The notes below the pieces were generated by a model. The model did no database searches and was not told the origin of the DNA. It saw only the letters and a list, made by a program, of their open reading frames with translations. The position numbers were made by a program, and so were the translations under genes. This document shows, piece by piece, positions 1-6,695 of a stretch of 64,000 bases of DNA (positions are counted from its first letter, which is position 1; each line of letters starts with the position of its first letter). This DNA is from Persicitalea sp963716085 (GTDB taxonomy: Bacteria > Bacteroidota > Bacteroidia > Cytophagales > Spirosomataceae): assembly GCA_963716085.1 (NCBI GenBank), contig OY970288.1, positions 1,922,001 through 1,986,000 on the forward strand, written 5' to 3'.

Positions 1-61
1 TTGAGTCGTTTATCAATTTCCAATTACCTGAAAGCATAGTTTCTTCTGGCTTTATTTCCAT
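1..61 (-). CDS. Start of a putative immunity gene, cut by the window edge
   Basis: Reading the minus strand, an ATG overlaps the TGA stop of the upstream toxin tip (TGATG, stop at 63-61, ATG at 61-59). The frame stays open to the edge and encodes MEIKPEETMLSGNWKLINDS. This start-stop overlap is the same arrangement seen in the other toxin/immunity pairs of this locus, so an immunity role is inferred from position only. Twenty residues are too few to assign a family. It could also be any small translationally coupled gene. Confidence 0.5.
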   Translation of the reverse strand, partial: MEIKPEETMLSGNWKLINDS

Positions 62-336
62 CACTTTACAAGCTTAATGTTTGAACCTTTTGGAACAAGT
101 TGATTGGGAATAACAAATTCCCTCGCTCCTCCTGCTGTACGACCGAAACCAACGAAGCCAGGATCTAGACGATTGATCGGAGATCCTAATCCAATTCTAG
201 GAGTGTTAAATTCAACTACGTTAAAACCAAATTTGCTATGAGGAATAGTCAATCTCTCGGCTATCTGACCTGCATTCATACCAACCATGTCATCCGCTGC
301 ACCAACAAATACATCAATTGCGCCTGGAACAGGTTC
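61..336 (-). pseudogene. Displaced Rhs C-terminal toxin tip without a core
   Basis: The frame opens right after a TGA (337-339) and runs 91 codons; the first ATG lies at 288, inside the conserved part, so the 5' end is probably missing rather than short. Visible features are an IAERLTIP stretch, then RIGLGSP, then GFGRTAGGAREFVIP and a lysine-rich end. The GGAxxF(V/I) pattern recurs in the tips ending at 3263, 4188 and 5867, suggesting one superfamily, possibly ADP-ribosyltransferase-like, but this is not proven. It is followed by a start-stop overlapping small gene (putative immunity). Nothing of the Rhs core remains, so it is either a silent donor for recombination or decayed. Confidence 0.55.
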
Positions 337-341
337 TCAAT

Positions 342-632
342 TCATTCATGTATTTTCAGTATCACTCCTTCACCCAAAGGTTTTTCGGATTCATAAAAAC
401 TAAATTGCTTTCCTATTCTAAAATCATCTCCTAAAAATTCCTTACTCAGAAAAGCTATTTCGACAATACCTTCTTCTCCTGGTCTAAATTGTTCTTGATT
501 CAATAAACTGATTTGCCCTGATGTCATTATTCCTTCAATGAACTTGAACAGGGGTCTATACCCGCTTGTAAACGGTGTCTGACGTCTATTGGCTCCTTCA
601 AATAATATTATTTTAGCTTTTACTATTATCAT
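342..632 (-). CDS. Stand-alone EF-Tu domain 3-like protein, putative immunity protein
   Basis: This 96-residue protein matches the third domain of elongation factor Tu along nearly its whole length. Residues 5-29 follow the EF-Tu pattern (KAKIILFEG, then RRQTPFTSGYRPLF, compare GGRHTPFxxGYRPQF), and the end follows the PGD...RFxxxEGGxxVGAGVV pattern (RPGEEG, then GKQFSFYESEKPLGEGVI). The GTPase domain and domain 2 are absent and there is no signal peptide. Its ATG lies 2 bases after the stop of the ADP-ribosyltransferase-like toxin tip, the immunity position. Known background: some contact-dependent toxins bind EF-Tu, and the Rhs toxin TreTu modifies EF-Tu. Inference: it may neutralise its toxin by mimicking EF-Tu. 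The homology is strong; the immunity role is contextual. Confidence 0.75.
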   Translation of the reverse strand: MIIVKAKIILFEGANRRQTPFTSGYRPLFKFIEGIMTSGQISLLNQEQFRPGEEGIVEIAFLSKEFLGDDFRIGKQFSFYESEKPLGEGVILKIHE

Positions 633-634
633 AA

Positions 635-1333
635 CTATCTGATTAAAGGGCTGTATTTTAATGGCTTTGCTTTAAGCAAATTAAACTGATTTGTTGGTAT
701 TGATATGGCATTCATTCCATCAGCTCCAAACCTGTAAGCATTATTCATCACACTATTTGGAGCGCGAACTTTCATAATGGTATTAGGTAAGCCATCGAAC
801 ATAAAATTATTCTTTCCGAACTTGGCAGCTTCTTCAAGAGTCGGGGCAAATAACTTGCCAGTTTCGTATGCTCCTGGTTTGTTTCGGAAACCAAACTCGG
901 CTATGTCATCCAATTCGGCTTTCGATACTGCTCGATAAAGAGTAGTGCTTCCTTCCTTAGCACCTCGGCTGCTGAACCCAGCCGTCCTCATCTCCATCGT
1001 CAGCATCCTTCCCGCTGCACCTCCCTTTACCAAAGCACTCGTCCCCTTACTGGCCAAAAAGCCTAAAACTATCTCCCCAGTCACGTTCCCTATGATGTTG
1101 GCCCTGGTACGTACATCACCGCTGTTCCAGGCAACTCTTGTCTGGTCGTACAGCATCTCCATGCCCACGGCTGCTTCCACCTGTCCGGTGAAAGTTGTCA
1201 ATTTGGCCATGCCCATCACCATCTGCTGTGGATGTTTGAGAGCTTCCCAGTTCCTAACTACTGCCGATCCCAAACCCGTACCCCCCCCCACAAAAGCTTC
1301 ACCTACTAACTTCTTGTAAACCGGAGCCGTGCG
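635..1333 (-). CDS. Core-less Rhs C-terminal cassette with ADP-ribosyltransferase-like tip
   Basis: The open frame begins directly after a TAG at 1334-1336, exactly where similarity to the cassette at 1758-2969 begins. The first potential start is a GTG at 1291, immediately followed by a G9 tract (C9 at 1281-1289 on the plus strand), so authentic initiation is doubtful. The first ~120 codons are a near copy of the pre-toxin segment at 2092-2460 (LTTFTGQVEAAVGMEMLYDQ, ending MRTAGFSSR). The unique tip has LYRAVSKAELDDIAEFGF, ETGKLFAPTLEEAAKFG and GMNAISIP, which fits an ART-like fold (R in LYR, the LFAPTLEEA strand, a late acidic or SIP segment). Downstream, 2 bases away, is the EF-Tu domain 3-like gene. 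It lacks a secretion module and core, so it is probably an orphan cassette. Confidence 0.65.
   Translation of the reverse strand, partial: RTAPVYKKLVGEAFVGGGTGLGSAVVRNWEALKHPQQMVMGMAKLTTFTGQVEAAVGMEMLYDQTRVAWNSGDVRTRANIIGNVTGEIVLGFLASKGTSALVKGGAAGRMLTMEMRTAGFSSRGAKEGSTTLYRAVSKAELDDIAEFGFRNKPGAYETGKLFAPTLEEAAKFGKNNFMFDGLPNTIMKVRAPNSVMNNAYRFGADGMNAISIPTNQFNLLKAKPLKYSPLIR
966..1333 (-). repeat. Pre-toxin repeat, second copy at 2092-2460
   Basis: About 370 bp are nearly identical in two neighbouring Rhs cassettes: 966-1333 and 2092-2460. The segment encodes a Gly/Ala-rich pre-toxin linker from RTAPVYKKLVGEAF to MRTAGFSSR. Similarity stops abruptly at 1333, where this copy runs into unrelated sequence with a stop codon, and at the tip side where the two toxin domains begin. 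The sharp borders indicate recombination within a shared segment, as expected for Rhs tip displacement. The two copies differ around the mononucleotide C tract. Confidence 0.8.
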
Positions 1334-1402
1334 CTATTCAGGATGTTTGTTTGCTATTTACCTAATTTATAGTGGTACCTATCATAACTTATCTTACCAA
1401 AA

Positions 1403-1753
1403 CTAGACATATCTCGGGTCTGGTTTTTCAGGTGGCTCACCAATTATATATAATGTTTGTCTTGCCAATTCTCTTAGTTTATTCCATTCCTCATTAGAAA
1501 AATCATCTAATTCAATATTTCTTTTGCACCATTGCATTTTATTGTATACCCGCAAAATATTACTAATTGAGTTACTTGAAAATATATTATTCTCAACAAG
1601 CTGCGGCAATAGCAAAAAAGCACTATCAAAACTTGAAATCACGTCATCAGGGACATCTGCAAATTCAGGTAAATATTCCTGTTGCTTCTCTAATGATGCA
1701 GATAAAAGTTTCAGACTTTCCAAAACTCTTTTATGTTGCTCTTGGAGATTCAT
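1403..1753 (-). CDS. Putative immunity protein of the tip ending at 1758
   Basis: A small helical, acidic protein of about 116 residues with no signal peptide and no family I recognise. I chose the ATG at 1753, four bases after the toxin stop, over the upstream in-frame ATG at 1789, which would overlap the toxin by 32 bases. The sequence is rich in Leu, Glu and Lys, has a WCKRNIEL stretch and ends in EPPEKPDPRYV. The base composition is AT-rich like other immunity candidates here. The immunity role rests on its position only; the toxin would be expected to act in the cytoplasm since this protein has no export signal. Confidence 0.6.
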   Translation of the reverse strand: MNLQEQHKRVLESLKLLSASLEKQQEYLPEFADVPDDVISSFDSAFLLLPQLVENNIFSSNSISNILRVYNKMQWCKRNIELDDFSNEEWNKLRELARQTLYIIGEPPEKPDPRYV

Positions 1754-1757
1754 AGTT

Positions 1758-2969
1758 TTAAGGATTAAGTGGTATTCTGAATGTTCCATTTCCAGAAGAC
1801 ACCTTCCAGTAAGGCGTTCCCCCGAAATGTCTCGGTGTACCAGGATGGTATTGTATCATTCGACCTGTAAAATTGTCTCCTGTCTTATTCAATTCACGCA
1901 GTATCCACCCATCTGCGCGGCTGCTTTGCCGCATTATATCATTGACCCAATTCTTCGAGTCACCTAACATACTGCGAACATACCCATAAGATTGTCCTCC
2001 TAGAAGATTAGGATTAACCATCACATCATCAACACTTTCTAAAACAGAGCCTACTTTACGCAGTGCCGTTGTTGTCCCCTGCGTAGCAGCCCGGCTACTA
2101 AACCCAGCCGTCCTCATCTCCAAAGTCAGCATCCTTCCCGCTGCACCTCCCTTTACCAAAGCACTCGTCCCCTTACTGGCCAAAAAGCCTAGGACGATCT
2201 CCCCTGTCACATTGCCTACAATGTCAGCCCTGGTACGAACATCGCCACTGTTCCAGGCTACTCTGGTTTGGTCGTACAGCATTTCCATCCCCACGGCAGC
2301 CTCCACCTGTCCAGTGAAAGTTGTTAGCCTAGCAATGCCCTCCACCATTTGCTGTGGGTGGCTGAGGGCTTCCAAGTTCCTAGCTACTGCCGAGCCCACG
2401 CCCGTTGCAAAGCCCCCAAAAGCTTCACCTACTAACTTCTTGTAAACCGGAGCCGTGCGTTGAGCTGTGACAACAACCTGATTCAACCATCCCCCATTAA
2501 CTATAGGATCAAAGTAAGTGTTAGGACTGACGGCTTGTAGCCCATACAAATCCATGAATGTACTCGGATTATTATCGGCATAATTAAATGGAGAAATACC
2601 CCGGAACCGCTGCGCCAGCGGATCAATCGACATAAATCGCCCAATCGCCGCATCATAATGCCGGAACTCAAACTCATCGTACGCCCGGTAATCCCGCTCT
2701 TTCGTATTAAACTGCCACCAATCCGGCAGCACCGCGCTTCTTTCCAAATCCGGCAGGTTCAGCCCCCACGGATCGTAGGCATTCTCCTGCACCAAGTTCC
2801 GCAAATTATCCGAGGGAAGCAACGCAACCGTATTCCCCAGTGAATCCAACTTCTCCCCACAGCGGCAAGCCGTGCGGAGGTTGTCCAGGTGTTCGGTGAG
2901 TTGGTACTCGTAGCGGAAGGCCGTCCTGCTCAGAGACGCAATCGGGGGTAGGGCTCGACCTTCCGTCAT
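1758..2969 (-). CDS. Truncated Rhs core cassette with unassigned toxin tip
   Basis: The 403-residue product starts inside the Rhs core (MTEGRALPPIAS), lacking the secretion region, DUF6443 and the YD repeats of the full-length protein at 8817-12605. Residues ~17-140 contain the Bacteroidota Rhs core, including LDNLRTACRCGEK, YRAYDEFEFRHYDAAIGRF, MSIDPLAQ and the DLYGL end motif. A pre-toxin segment follows (shared with 966-1333), then a unique tip of about 95 residues with DGWILRELNKTG, HPGTPRHFGGTPYWKVS and a C-terminal FRIPLNP. I do not recognise the toxin family. A boxA-like motif lies at 2981-2997, upstream of the start. Immunity gene follows at 1753. Likely an orphan cassette usable by recombination with the long rhs gene. 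Confidence 0.7.
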   Translation of the reverse strand: MTEGRALPPIASLSRTAFRYEYQLTEHLDNLRTACRCGEKLDSLGNTVALLPSDNLRNLVQENAYDPWGLNLPDLERSAVLPDWWQFNTKERDYRAYDEFEFRHYDAAIGRFMSIDPLAQRFRGISPFNYADNNPSTFMDLYGLQAVSPNTYFDPIVNGGWLNQVVVTAQRTAPVYKKLVGEAFGGFATGVGSAVARNLEALSHPQQMVEGIARLTTFTGQVEAAVGMEMLYDQTRVAWNSGDVRTRADIVGNVTGEIVLGFLASKGTSALVKGGAAGRMLTLEMRTAGFSSRAATQGTTTALRKVGSVLESVDDVMVNPNLLGGQSYGYVRSMLGDSKNWVNDIMRQSSRADGWILRELNKTGDNFTGRMIQYHPGTPRHFGGTPYWKVSSGNGTFRIPLNP

Positions 2970-2980
2970 AACAGATAAAA

Positions 2981-2997
2981 TCTTATTTCAAAGAACG
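2981..2997 (-). promoter_or_regulatory. boxA-like motif at a cassette border
   Basis: On the minus strand the sequence reads CGTTCTTTGAAATAAG, then ATTTTATC, about 12 bases before the ATG of the truncated Rhs cassette. The same GYTCTTTGAnATA core occurs at 5421-5436 and 8191-8206, at the starts of the two other core-bearing cassettes. It resembles boxA, the NusB/NusE (S10) antitermination signal of rRNA leaders (E. coli TGCTCTTTAACA). Function here is inferred. Confidence 0.45.
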
Positions 2998-3032
2998 AAT
3001 CAAAACCTAGGTCTATCCAAGTATATTAAAAG

Positions 3033-3236
3033 CTAAAAGTCTAGTTTCCATCCAGATGGCTTATCATCTATGTCAACTATGTCTAAGCCATTTATCAAAG
3101 TATACAGAGGCTCCTCTGGAAAATTATTGATTCTTAACAAAACTATATCTCTACTGTTTTCGAAGTAGAAATATCTTTTCATAACAGGATGTTTCTTCCA
3201 AAATATATTCGCTTCAATTAGCACTTCATTTTTCAT
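3033..3236 (-). CDS. Small putative immunity protein
   Basis: A 67-residue protein rich in aromatic and acidic residues (FWKKHP, RYFYFENSRDIVLLRINNFPEEP, ending PSGWKLDF), AT-rich, without a signal peptide. It starts 27 bases after the stop of the bare toxin tip at 3263-3499. I recognise no family. The position behind a tip argues for an immunity role; the small size could also mean that it is a truncated remnant. Confidence 0.5.
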   Translation of the reverse strand: MKNEVLIEANIFWKKHPVMKRYFYFENSRDIVLLRINNFPEEPLYTLINGLDIVDIDDKPSGWKLDF

Positions 3237-3262
3237 AAATGTGGAATTTTTGCTCAGTCATC

Positions 3263-3499
3263 TTATCGATTTAAGTTGTTCAAATTATTTATGTACATTT
3301 GATAGCTCCCTCCACTGTAAATTCTTCCTTGGGAAGCTGCTCGTCCAAAAATAAACGTGCTTCCTGGTGTAACTTGAAATTGTTTAATTCCCGACACACT
3401 GTTCCAAATTGGTGGAAGACCTAATCCTACTCTATTAGTGTAATTTGTGAATGTTGGAAATAAATATCTTCCACTTTCACTCGCGGCCCCACCATAGAG
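3263..3499 (-). pseudogene. Bare Rhs toxin tip fused behind a RAYT fragment
   Basis: This frame lies outside the long open frames because it has no start codon of its own. From the TAA at 3263-3265 it can be read back about 78 codons to the junction with the RAYT fragment at about 3499. It reads GGAASESGRYLFPTF, TNRVGLGLPPIW, then FQVTPGSTFIFGRAASQG, IYSGGSYQMYI and ends NNLNNLNR. The V(T/I)P(G/K)(S/G)T...QGxxYxGGxxQ(M/F) pattern is shared with the tip at 5867-6118, and GLGxP with the tip at 61-336. The upstream Rhs core has been replaced by transposase sequence in another frame, so this tip cannot be made as an Rhs fusion in its current place. Confidence 0.6.
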
Positions 3500-3708
3500 T
3501 GGTTAGGCATGATTACGAAACCGTAAACTGTTACCATATTCCTCTCTGTCAATTCCTGCCATGATGATATAATTATCTCCTTGTACTTGTCCGGTTTCAG
3601 CAGCCTTTTCCAGTCCTTGATGGTATCCGTCCAGAAATAGACGTTGTCGAACTCCATCGGGGCCGACCTTCGGCGGGAGTTGCGATACTTGCTTTCCTGG
3701 TGTTTCAT
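3499..3708 (-). pseudogene. RAYT (REP-associated tyrosine transposase) N-terminal fragment
   Basis: The first 70 codons after the ATG at 3708 match Y1-type RAYT/TnpA-REP proteins of Bacteroidota: MEFDNVYFWTDTIKDWKRLLKP, then ISSWQELTERN and VYGFVIMPNH. In intact proteins MPNHxH contains the metal-binding HxH (HUH) histidines and is followed by more than 100 further residues with the catalytic tyrosine. Here similarity stops after MPNH and the DNA continues as a toxin tip in another frame. The fragment has therefore lost the second histidine and the tyrosine and is inactive. A hairpin repeat typical of REP elements lies 40 bases upstream (3741-3772). Confidence 0.75.
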
Positions 3709-3740
3709 TGCATTATTTTGTCGCGTAATATTCTGCCGTA

Positions 3741-3772
3741 TGGCAGCAGGTCTGTGGGGACACAGACCACAG
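3741..3772. repeat. REP-like hairpin, copy 1
   Basis: The plus strand reads GGCAGCAGGTCTGTG, loop GGGA, then CACAGACC: an 8-bp perfect stem (3749-3756 with 3761-3768). A second copy is at 6139-6172 with two changes in the stem. Both lie at borders of Rhs tip cassettes and one is next to a RAYT fragment, which is the usual partner of REP elements. The loss of the transposase body suggests that any mobility would need a RAYT elsewhere in the genome. Confidence 0.65.
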
Positions 3773-3795
3773 TTTAGAACGTGTCTTGCTATGTT

Positions 3796-4191
3796 TCAAT
3801 TCGATAATTGATGCTTTATGAGAATTGAAGCTACCCCTCCCTTCGTATCAATTGAAAATTCAACTTTACCCCAGGGATAATTGTTTTCTCCTCCAATACT
3901 AGCAAGTACAGTGCCTAACTTATGAATAGCTTGTTCTGTATTAAAATTATTAAATTTTGAGCCTAATGTTATGCTATTAAATAAAACTTTACTATTGTAG
4001 AGATAAATAGATATAGAATATTTATTGTCTTCAATATCTAAAATGTGGTAAGATGAATAATTACCGTTTACAACTCCTGGTTTTACTGTATAAGTATTTT
4101 TGATATTTTTTAACTCATCAACAGAAAAAACTGAGGATAAAACTATATCGCCAAAAATCATGTCTCCATTTGATTTGTCAAGTATTATCAT
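3796..4191 (-). CDS. Putative immunity protein of the tip ending at 4188
   Basis: A 131-residue soluble protein starting with an ATG that overlaps the toxin stop by four bases (ATGA type overlap), so translation is probably coupled. It opens MIILDKSNGDMIFGD and contains alternating beta-type segments (YSISIYLYN, KVEFSIDTKGG). No signal peptide or membrane segment is visible and I recognise no family. The AT-rich composition contrasts with the GC-rich core of the preceding gene. The immunity role is inferred from coupling to the tip. Confidence 0.6.
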   Translation of the reverse strand: MIILDKSNGDMIFGDIVLSSVFSVDELKNIKNTYTVKPGVVNGNYSSYHILDIEDNKYSISIYLYNSKVLFNSITLGSKFNNFNTEQAIHKLGTVLASIGGENNYPWGKVEFSIDTKGGVASILIKHQLSN

Positions 4192-5381
4192 TTTAATGGT
4201 AAAGTTTTTATTAATTCTAATTTGTTATAATCAGGCACAAATATTTGAGGCAATCCACCTTTTCCAAATTGCGGGTTGGCATATGTTGTTCCAAATGCGG
4301 CATCCGTTGTCTCACGTACTCTGAATATTCCGACTTGTTTTCTATACCCAAGTTTAGGATGCGCTTGAACCTGTAATCCTTCCCACAAATAGTTTACTGA
4401 ATTCCCAGAGCGTTCCAATCCTCTTAAAGTTGTGTAATAGTTTGACTGGCCAGGTAATCCTCCGACTAAGTATTTTCCCTCCTTTAATGCTATGTCTCTC
4501 CAAGCATCAATACCAATGTAAACACCTTGACCCTGTGAAGACCTAGCAAGAGTTGATGCAAGTTTATACCCTGCCTTACCAGCTTTCGCAACTTTGCCTA
4601 TTGGCAATATGGTAGCCAGATTTAAAGTGGCCTCTGCGTCTGACATCGCCACACCATTGACATCCGTTCCAGTTGTGTAGGCTTTTACTGAGTTTACCGC
4701 GATTGCAATGGGGTTAAACTCGTTCAAGGCCGTGAAGGCTTGATGCACCGGGCCTCCGTCTTCAAACAAGCCAGGTTGTTTTGTATAGTTAGGCGGGCAG
4801 TTTGGCGGACAGCCCCCTTTAATTGAATTCATATTAAAATCCGACGCACGAGTAAACTGACTCTGAGCATTATAAGCCTGAATGCCAATATTCACAAAAG
4901 TACCCGCAGTACCCGAAGCGAAATAAGAAAACTTCTGCCAGCCGCTTATCGATTGGCTAATAGACACCAGCCCGTATAAGTCAATAAAGCTACTAGGGTT
5001 ATTACTCGCATAGCTGAATGGCGTCTGCCCGGCTGACATCTGCGCCAGCGGATCAATCGACATGAACCGCCCAATGGCCGCATCGTAATGCCGGAACTCA
5101 AACTCATCGTAAGCCCGGTAATCCCGCTCCTTCATACTGAACTGCCACCAATCCGGCAGCACCGCGCTACGTTCCAAATCCGGCAAGTTCAGGCCCCAAG
5201 GATCGTAAGCGTTCTGCTGCACCAAGTTACGCAAATTATCGCTCGGTAATAACGCCACTACATTCCCCAGCGAATCCAGCTTCTCCCCGCAACGGCAGGC
5301 CGTGCGCAGGTTATCCAGGTGGTCGGTGAGCTGGTACTCGTAGCGAAAAGCCGTGCCACTCAGAGCCGCAATTGGCGGCAA
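4188..5381 (-). CDS. Truncated Rhs core cassette with GGxxQ-type toxin tip
   Basis: The frame opens after a TGA at 5427-5429 and the best start is a TTG at 5381, inside the Rhs core (PPIAALSGTAF). Residues ~8-130 hold the core with YRAYDEFEFRHYDAAIGRF and DPLAQMSAG, ending DLYGL; the linker up to the Cys-Pro motif GGCPPNCPP is shared with the full-length gene at 8817-12605. The unique part has a hydrophobic pre-toxin stretch (ATLNLATILPIGKVAKAGKAG) and a C-terminal domain with GIDAWRDIALKEG, GYRKQVGIFRVRETTD, then YANPQFGKGGLPQIFVPDY. The GGxxQ(I/F) pattern is shared with the tips at 3263 and 5867. Probably ART-like or RNase-like; not assigned. A boxA-like motif lies at 5421-5436. Confidence 0.68.
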   Translation of the reverse strand: MPPIAALSGTAFRYEYQLTDHLDNLRTACRCGEKLDSLGNVVALLPSDNLRNLVQQNAYDPWGLNLPDLERSAVLPDWWQFSMKERDYRAYDEFEFRHYDAAIGRFMSIDPLAQMSAGQTPFSYASNNPSSFIDLYGLVSISQSISGWQKFSYFASGTAGTFVNIGIQAYNAQSQFTRASDFNMNSIKGGCPPNCPPNYTKQPGLFEDGGPVHQAFTALNEFNPIAIAVNSVKAYTTGTDVNGVAMSDAEATLNLATILPIGKVAKAGKAGYKLASTLARSSQGQGVYIGIDAWRDIALKEGKYLVGGLPGQSNYYTTLRGLERSGNSVNYLWEGLQVQAHPKLGYRKQVGIFRVRETTDAAFGTTYANPQFGKGGLPQIFVPDYNKLELIKTLPLK

Positions 5382-5420
5382 TGCCCGCCCCTCCGCTGTG
5401 GGAATAGTTGGTACAAAAAT

Positions 5421-5436
5421 CGTATATCAAAGAACG
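5421..5436 (-). promoter_or_regulatory. boxA-like motif at a cassette border
   Basis: On the minus strand the sequence is CGTTCTTTGATATACG followed by ATTTTT, just before the truncated Rhs core at 4188-5381. The TGA that closes the upstream frame is part of this motif. It matches the motifs at 2981-2997 and 8191-8206 at 12 or more positions. Antitermination across untranslated orphan cassettes would be a plausible role; a mere recombination scar is the alternative. Confidence 0.45.
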
Positions 5437-5495
5437 TTTGGAGCTTAGCTATAAGAAAGTGGGGGCATCTACGAATAAAATCAAACCTTAATTTT

Positions 5496-5870
5496 TCAAT
5501 ATTCATAAAATAGCAATTCGCTTTTTTCTAAATCTTGATAGTAAAACACTTTACTATTTTCAATTTTATAAAGATATATTAAGTTTTTGGTTTTTCCAAT
5601 TAATTCAATACTTAAAGTTTCTATCATTATTTTAGCAAGTTTAAACCCTGAGCTTAAAAAACTTTTGGTATATAAAGGGATAAAAATATATTGATTATCA
5701 TGCAGAAATGGGCCGCCGAAGCGATGATCAGTTAATATTTTCCCATTAATTGAAATATTTCCAATCTCTGGTCCACCCTGTGAGATTTCCATAAGATTCA
5801 GGTATTTGATTTCAATACCATCTATTATCTTTGTCAAGTCAAATTGTTGCGGAGATTCAAATTTACTCAT
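5496..5870 (-). CDS. Putative immunity protein of the tip ending at 5867
   Basis: A 124-residue AT-rich protein whose ATG overlaps the toxin stop by four bases. It contains FDLTKIIDGIEIKYLN, a glycine-rich HRFGGPFLHDNQYIFIPLYTK patch and an aromatic C-terminus (KVFYYQDL, LLFYEY). There is no signal peptide. I recognise no family. Coupling to the tip is the only evidence for an immunity role. Confidence 0.6.
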   Translation of the reverse strand: MSKFESPQQFDLTKIIDGIEIKYLNLMEISQGGPEIGNISINGKILTDHRFGGPFLHDNQYIFIPLYTKSFLSSGFKLAKIMIETLSIELIGKTKNLIYLYKIENSKVFYYQDLEKSELLFYEY

Positions 5871-6118
5871 CTTGGTATTAGTTTAGATGATTGATTCATA
5901 ACTTTACTAGATTCGATGATGAATTGCGCAGCTCCTCCTGGATATTTTAATCCTTGTGGCCCAACAATCCCCATTCGAACCATCGTACCTTTGGGAATCA
6001 CACCAGTCGTATACTGGGTTAGTGGATTCCACTCTTTTTTGATTGCAACGAATGTTCTATTTACGAACTTGTTTGTTCCAATCTTTAATCCCCAAAAATC
6101 AGATCTATTTAAACTCAT
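5867..6118 (-). pseudogene. Bare Rhs toxin tip behind a REP-like hairpin
   Basis: The frame holds 83 codons from the ATG at 6118 and can be read back to a TAA at about 6188, through a REP-like hairpin at 6139-6172. There is no Rhs core. The tip reads MSLNRSDFWGLKIGTNKF, then QYTTGVIPKGTMVRMGIVG and PQGLKYPGGAAQFIIESSK. The VIPKGT...GPQGxxYPGGAAQF pattern closely parallels VTPGST...ASQGxIYSGGSYQM in the tip at 3263-3499. Such compact tips with a GGxxQ strand suggest a small enzymatic fold of the ART/TNT class, but I cannot assign it. It is followed by a coupled small gene. Probably a displaced, silent tip. Confidence 0.6.
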
Positions 6119-6138
6119 ATTTCCAAATCTTTGTATTG

Positions 6139-6172
6139 TGGCAGCAGGTCTATGGGTATACAGACCATGGTT
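6139..6172. repeat. REP-like hairpin, copy 2
   Basis: The plus strand reads GGCAGCAGGTCTATG, GGTA, then TACAGACC. It has the same GGCAGCAGGTCT...AGACC layout as the copy at 3741-3772, with one A-C mismatch and one G-U pair in the stem. It sits between the end of the lipoprotein gene (6195) and the bare tip (5867-6118), so both copies mark tip borders. Confidence 0.6.
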
Positions 6173-6194
6173 AAGGAAATCTACGGTTTATGAA

Positions 6195-6695
6195 CTATTT
6201 TCTTGGTAAAAAATCTACTTTCTGAGGTGGTGAACTAAAATCAGGGTAATAGAAAGGTACTCCTCCGTAGTAATATAATGTATCTTTATTTCTGCTCTTT
6301 ACGTATGTCCAAACTATTAAAGAGCAATTATTATTGTCAGAATATTTATATGTAGAATCGCTTCCTATATTATTTATAAATTGCTCAGCACCAGTATAAT
6401 AATAAAAAGAAATGTCGTTAACTTTCATTTGTCTTCTGTTTGGGTTTTCCCTAAAATATTTAAAATACGGGGTTTGGGTTCTAATAGTTATGATTGTACT
6501 ATCTGGAAGTATTTTATCAATAGTTATATCGTTTAGACATTTTTGGCAATTTGTTTCTTGAACAAATTTATTAATAATTTTTGTAAGGTTACTGTCTAAA
6601 TTTATAGACATATCAAGTTTTGAGTTGTTCATCCGTTTGGATTCGCAACCTACCAATAGTATGAGTATATAAATCAAGGCAGTTAATTTCTTCAT
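6195..6695 (-). CDS. Lipoprotein, putative immunity to the JAB-type toxin
   Basis: The 166-residue product begins MKKLTALIYILILLVGCES, a typical lipoprotein signal with lipobox LVGC at residues 13-16. The mature part is AT-rich, has a CQKC pair and ends PPQKVDFLPRK. Its ATG overlaps the stop of the preceding Rhs cassette by four bases. An exported, membrane-anchored immunity protein would fit a toxin that acts in the periplasm. I recognise no named family. Position and coupling give the role; the lipidation is seen in the sequence. Confidence 0.65.
   Translation of the reverse strand: MKKLTALIYILILLVGCESKRMNNSKLDMSINLDSNLTKIINKFVQETNCQKCLNDITIDKILPDSTIITIRTQTPYFKYFRENPNRRQMKVNDISFYYYTGAEQFINNIGSDSTYKYSDNNNCSLIVWTYVKSRNKDTLYYYGGVPFYYPDFSSPPQKVDFLPRK

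Noticed and set aside
342..632. Fragment of a decayed tuf gene
   Set aside because: The frame is intact, has its own ATG, ends cleanly at the domain boundary and diverges strongly from housekeeping EF-Tu, which fits a dedicated small protein better than a pseudogene.
3741..3772. Hairpin as an intrinsic terminator
   Set aside because: No T-run follows on either strand, and a second copy with the same flanks plus a RAYT fragment point to a REP-like element.
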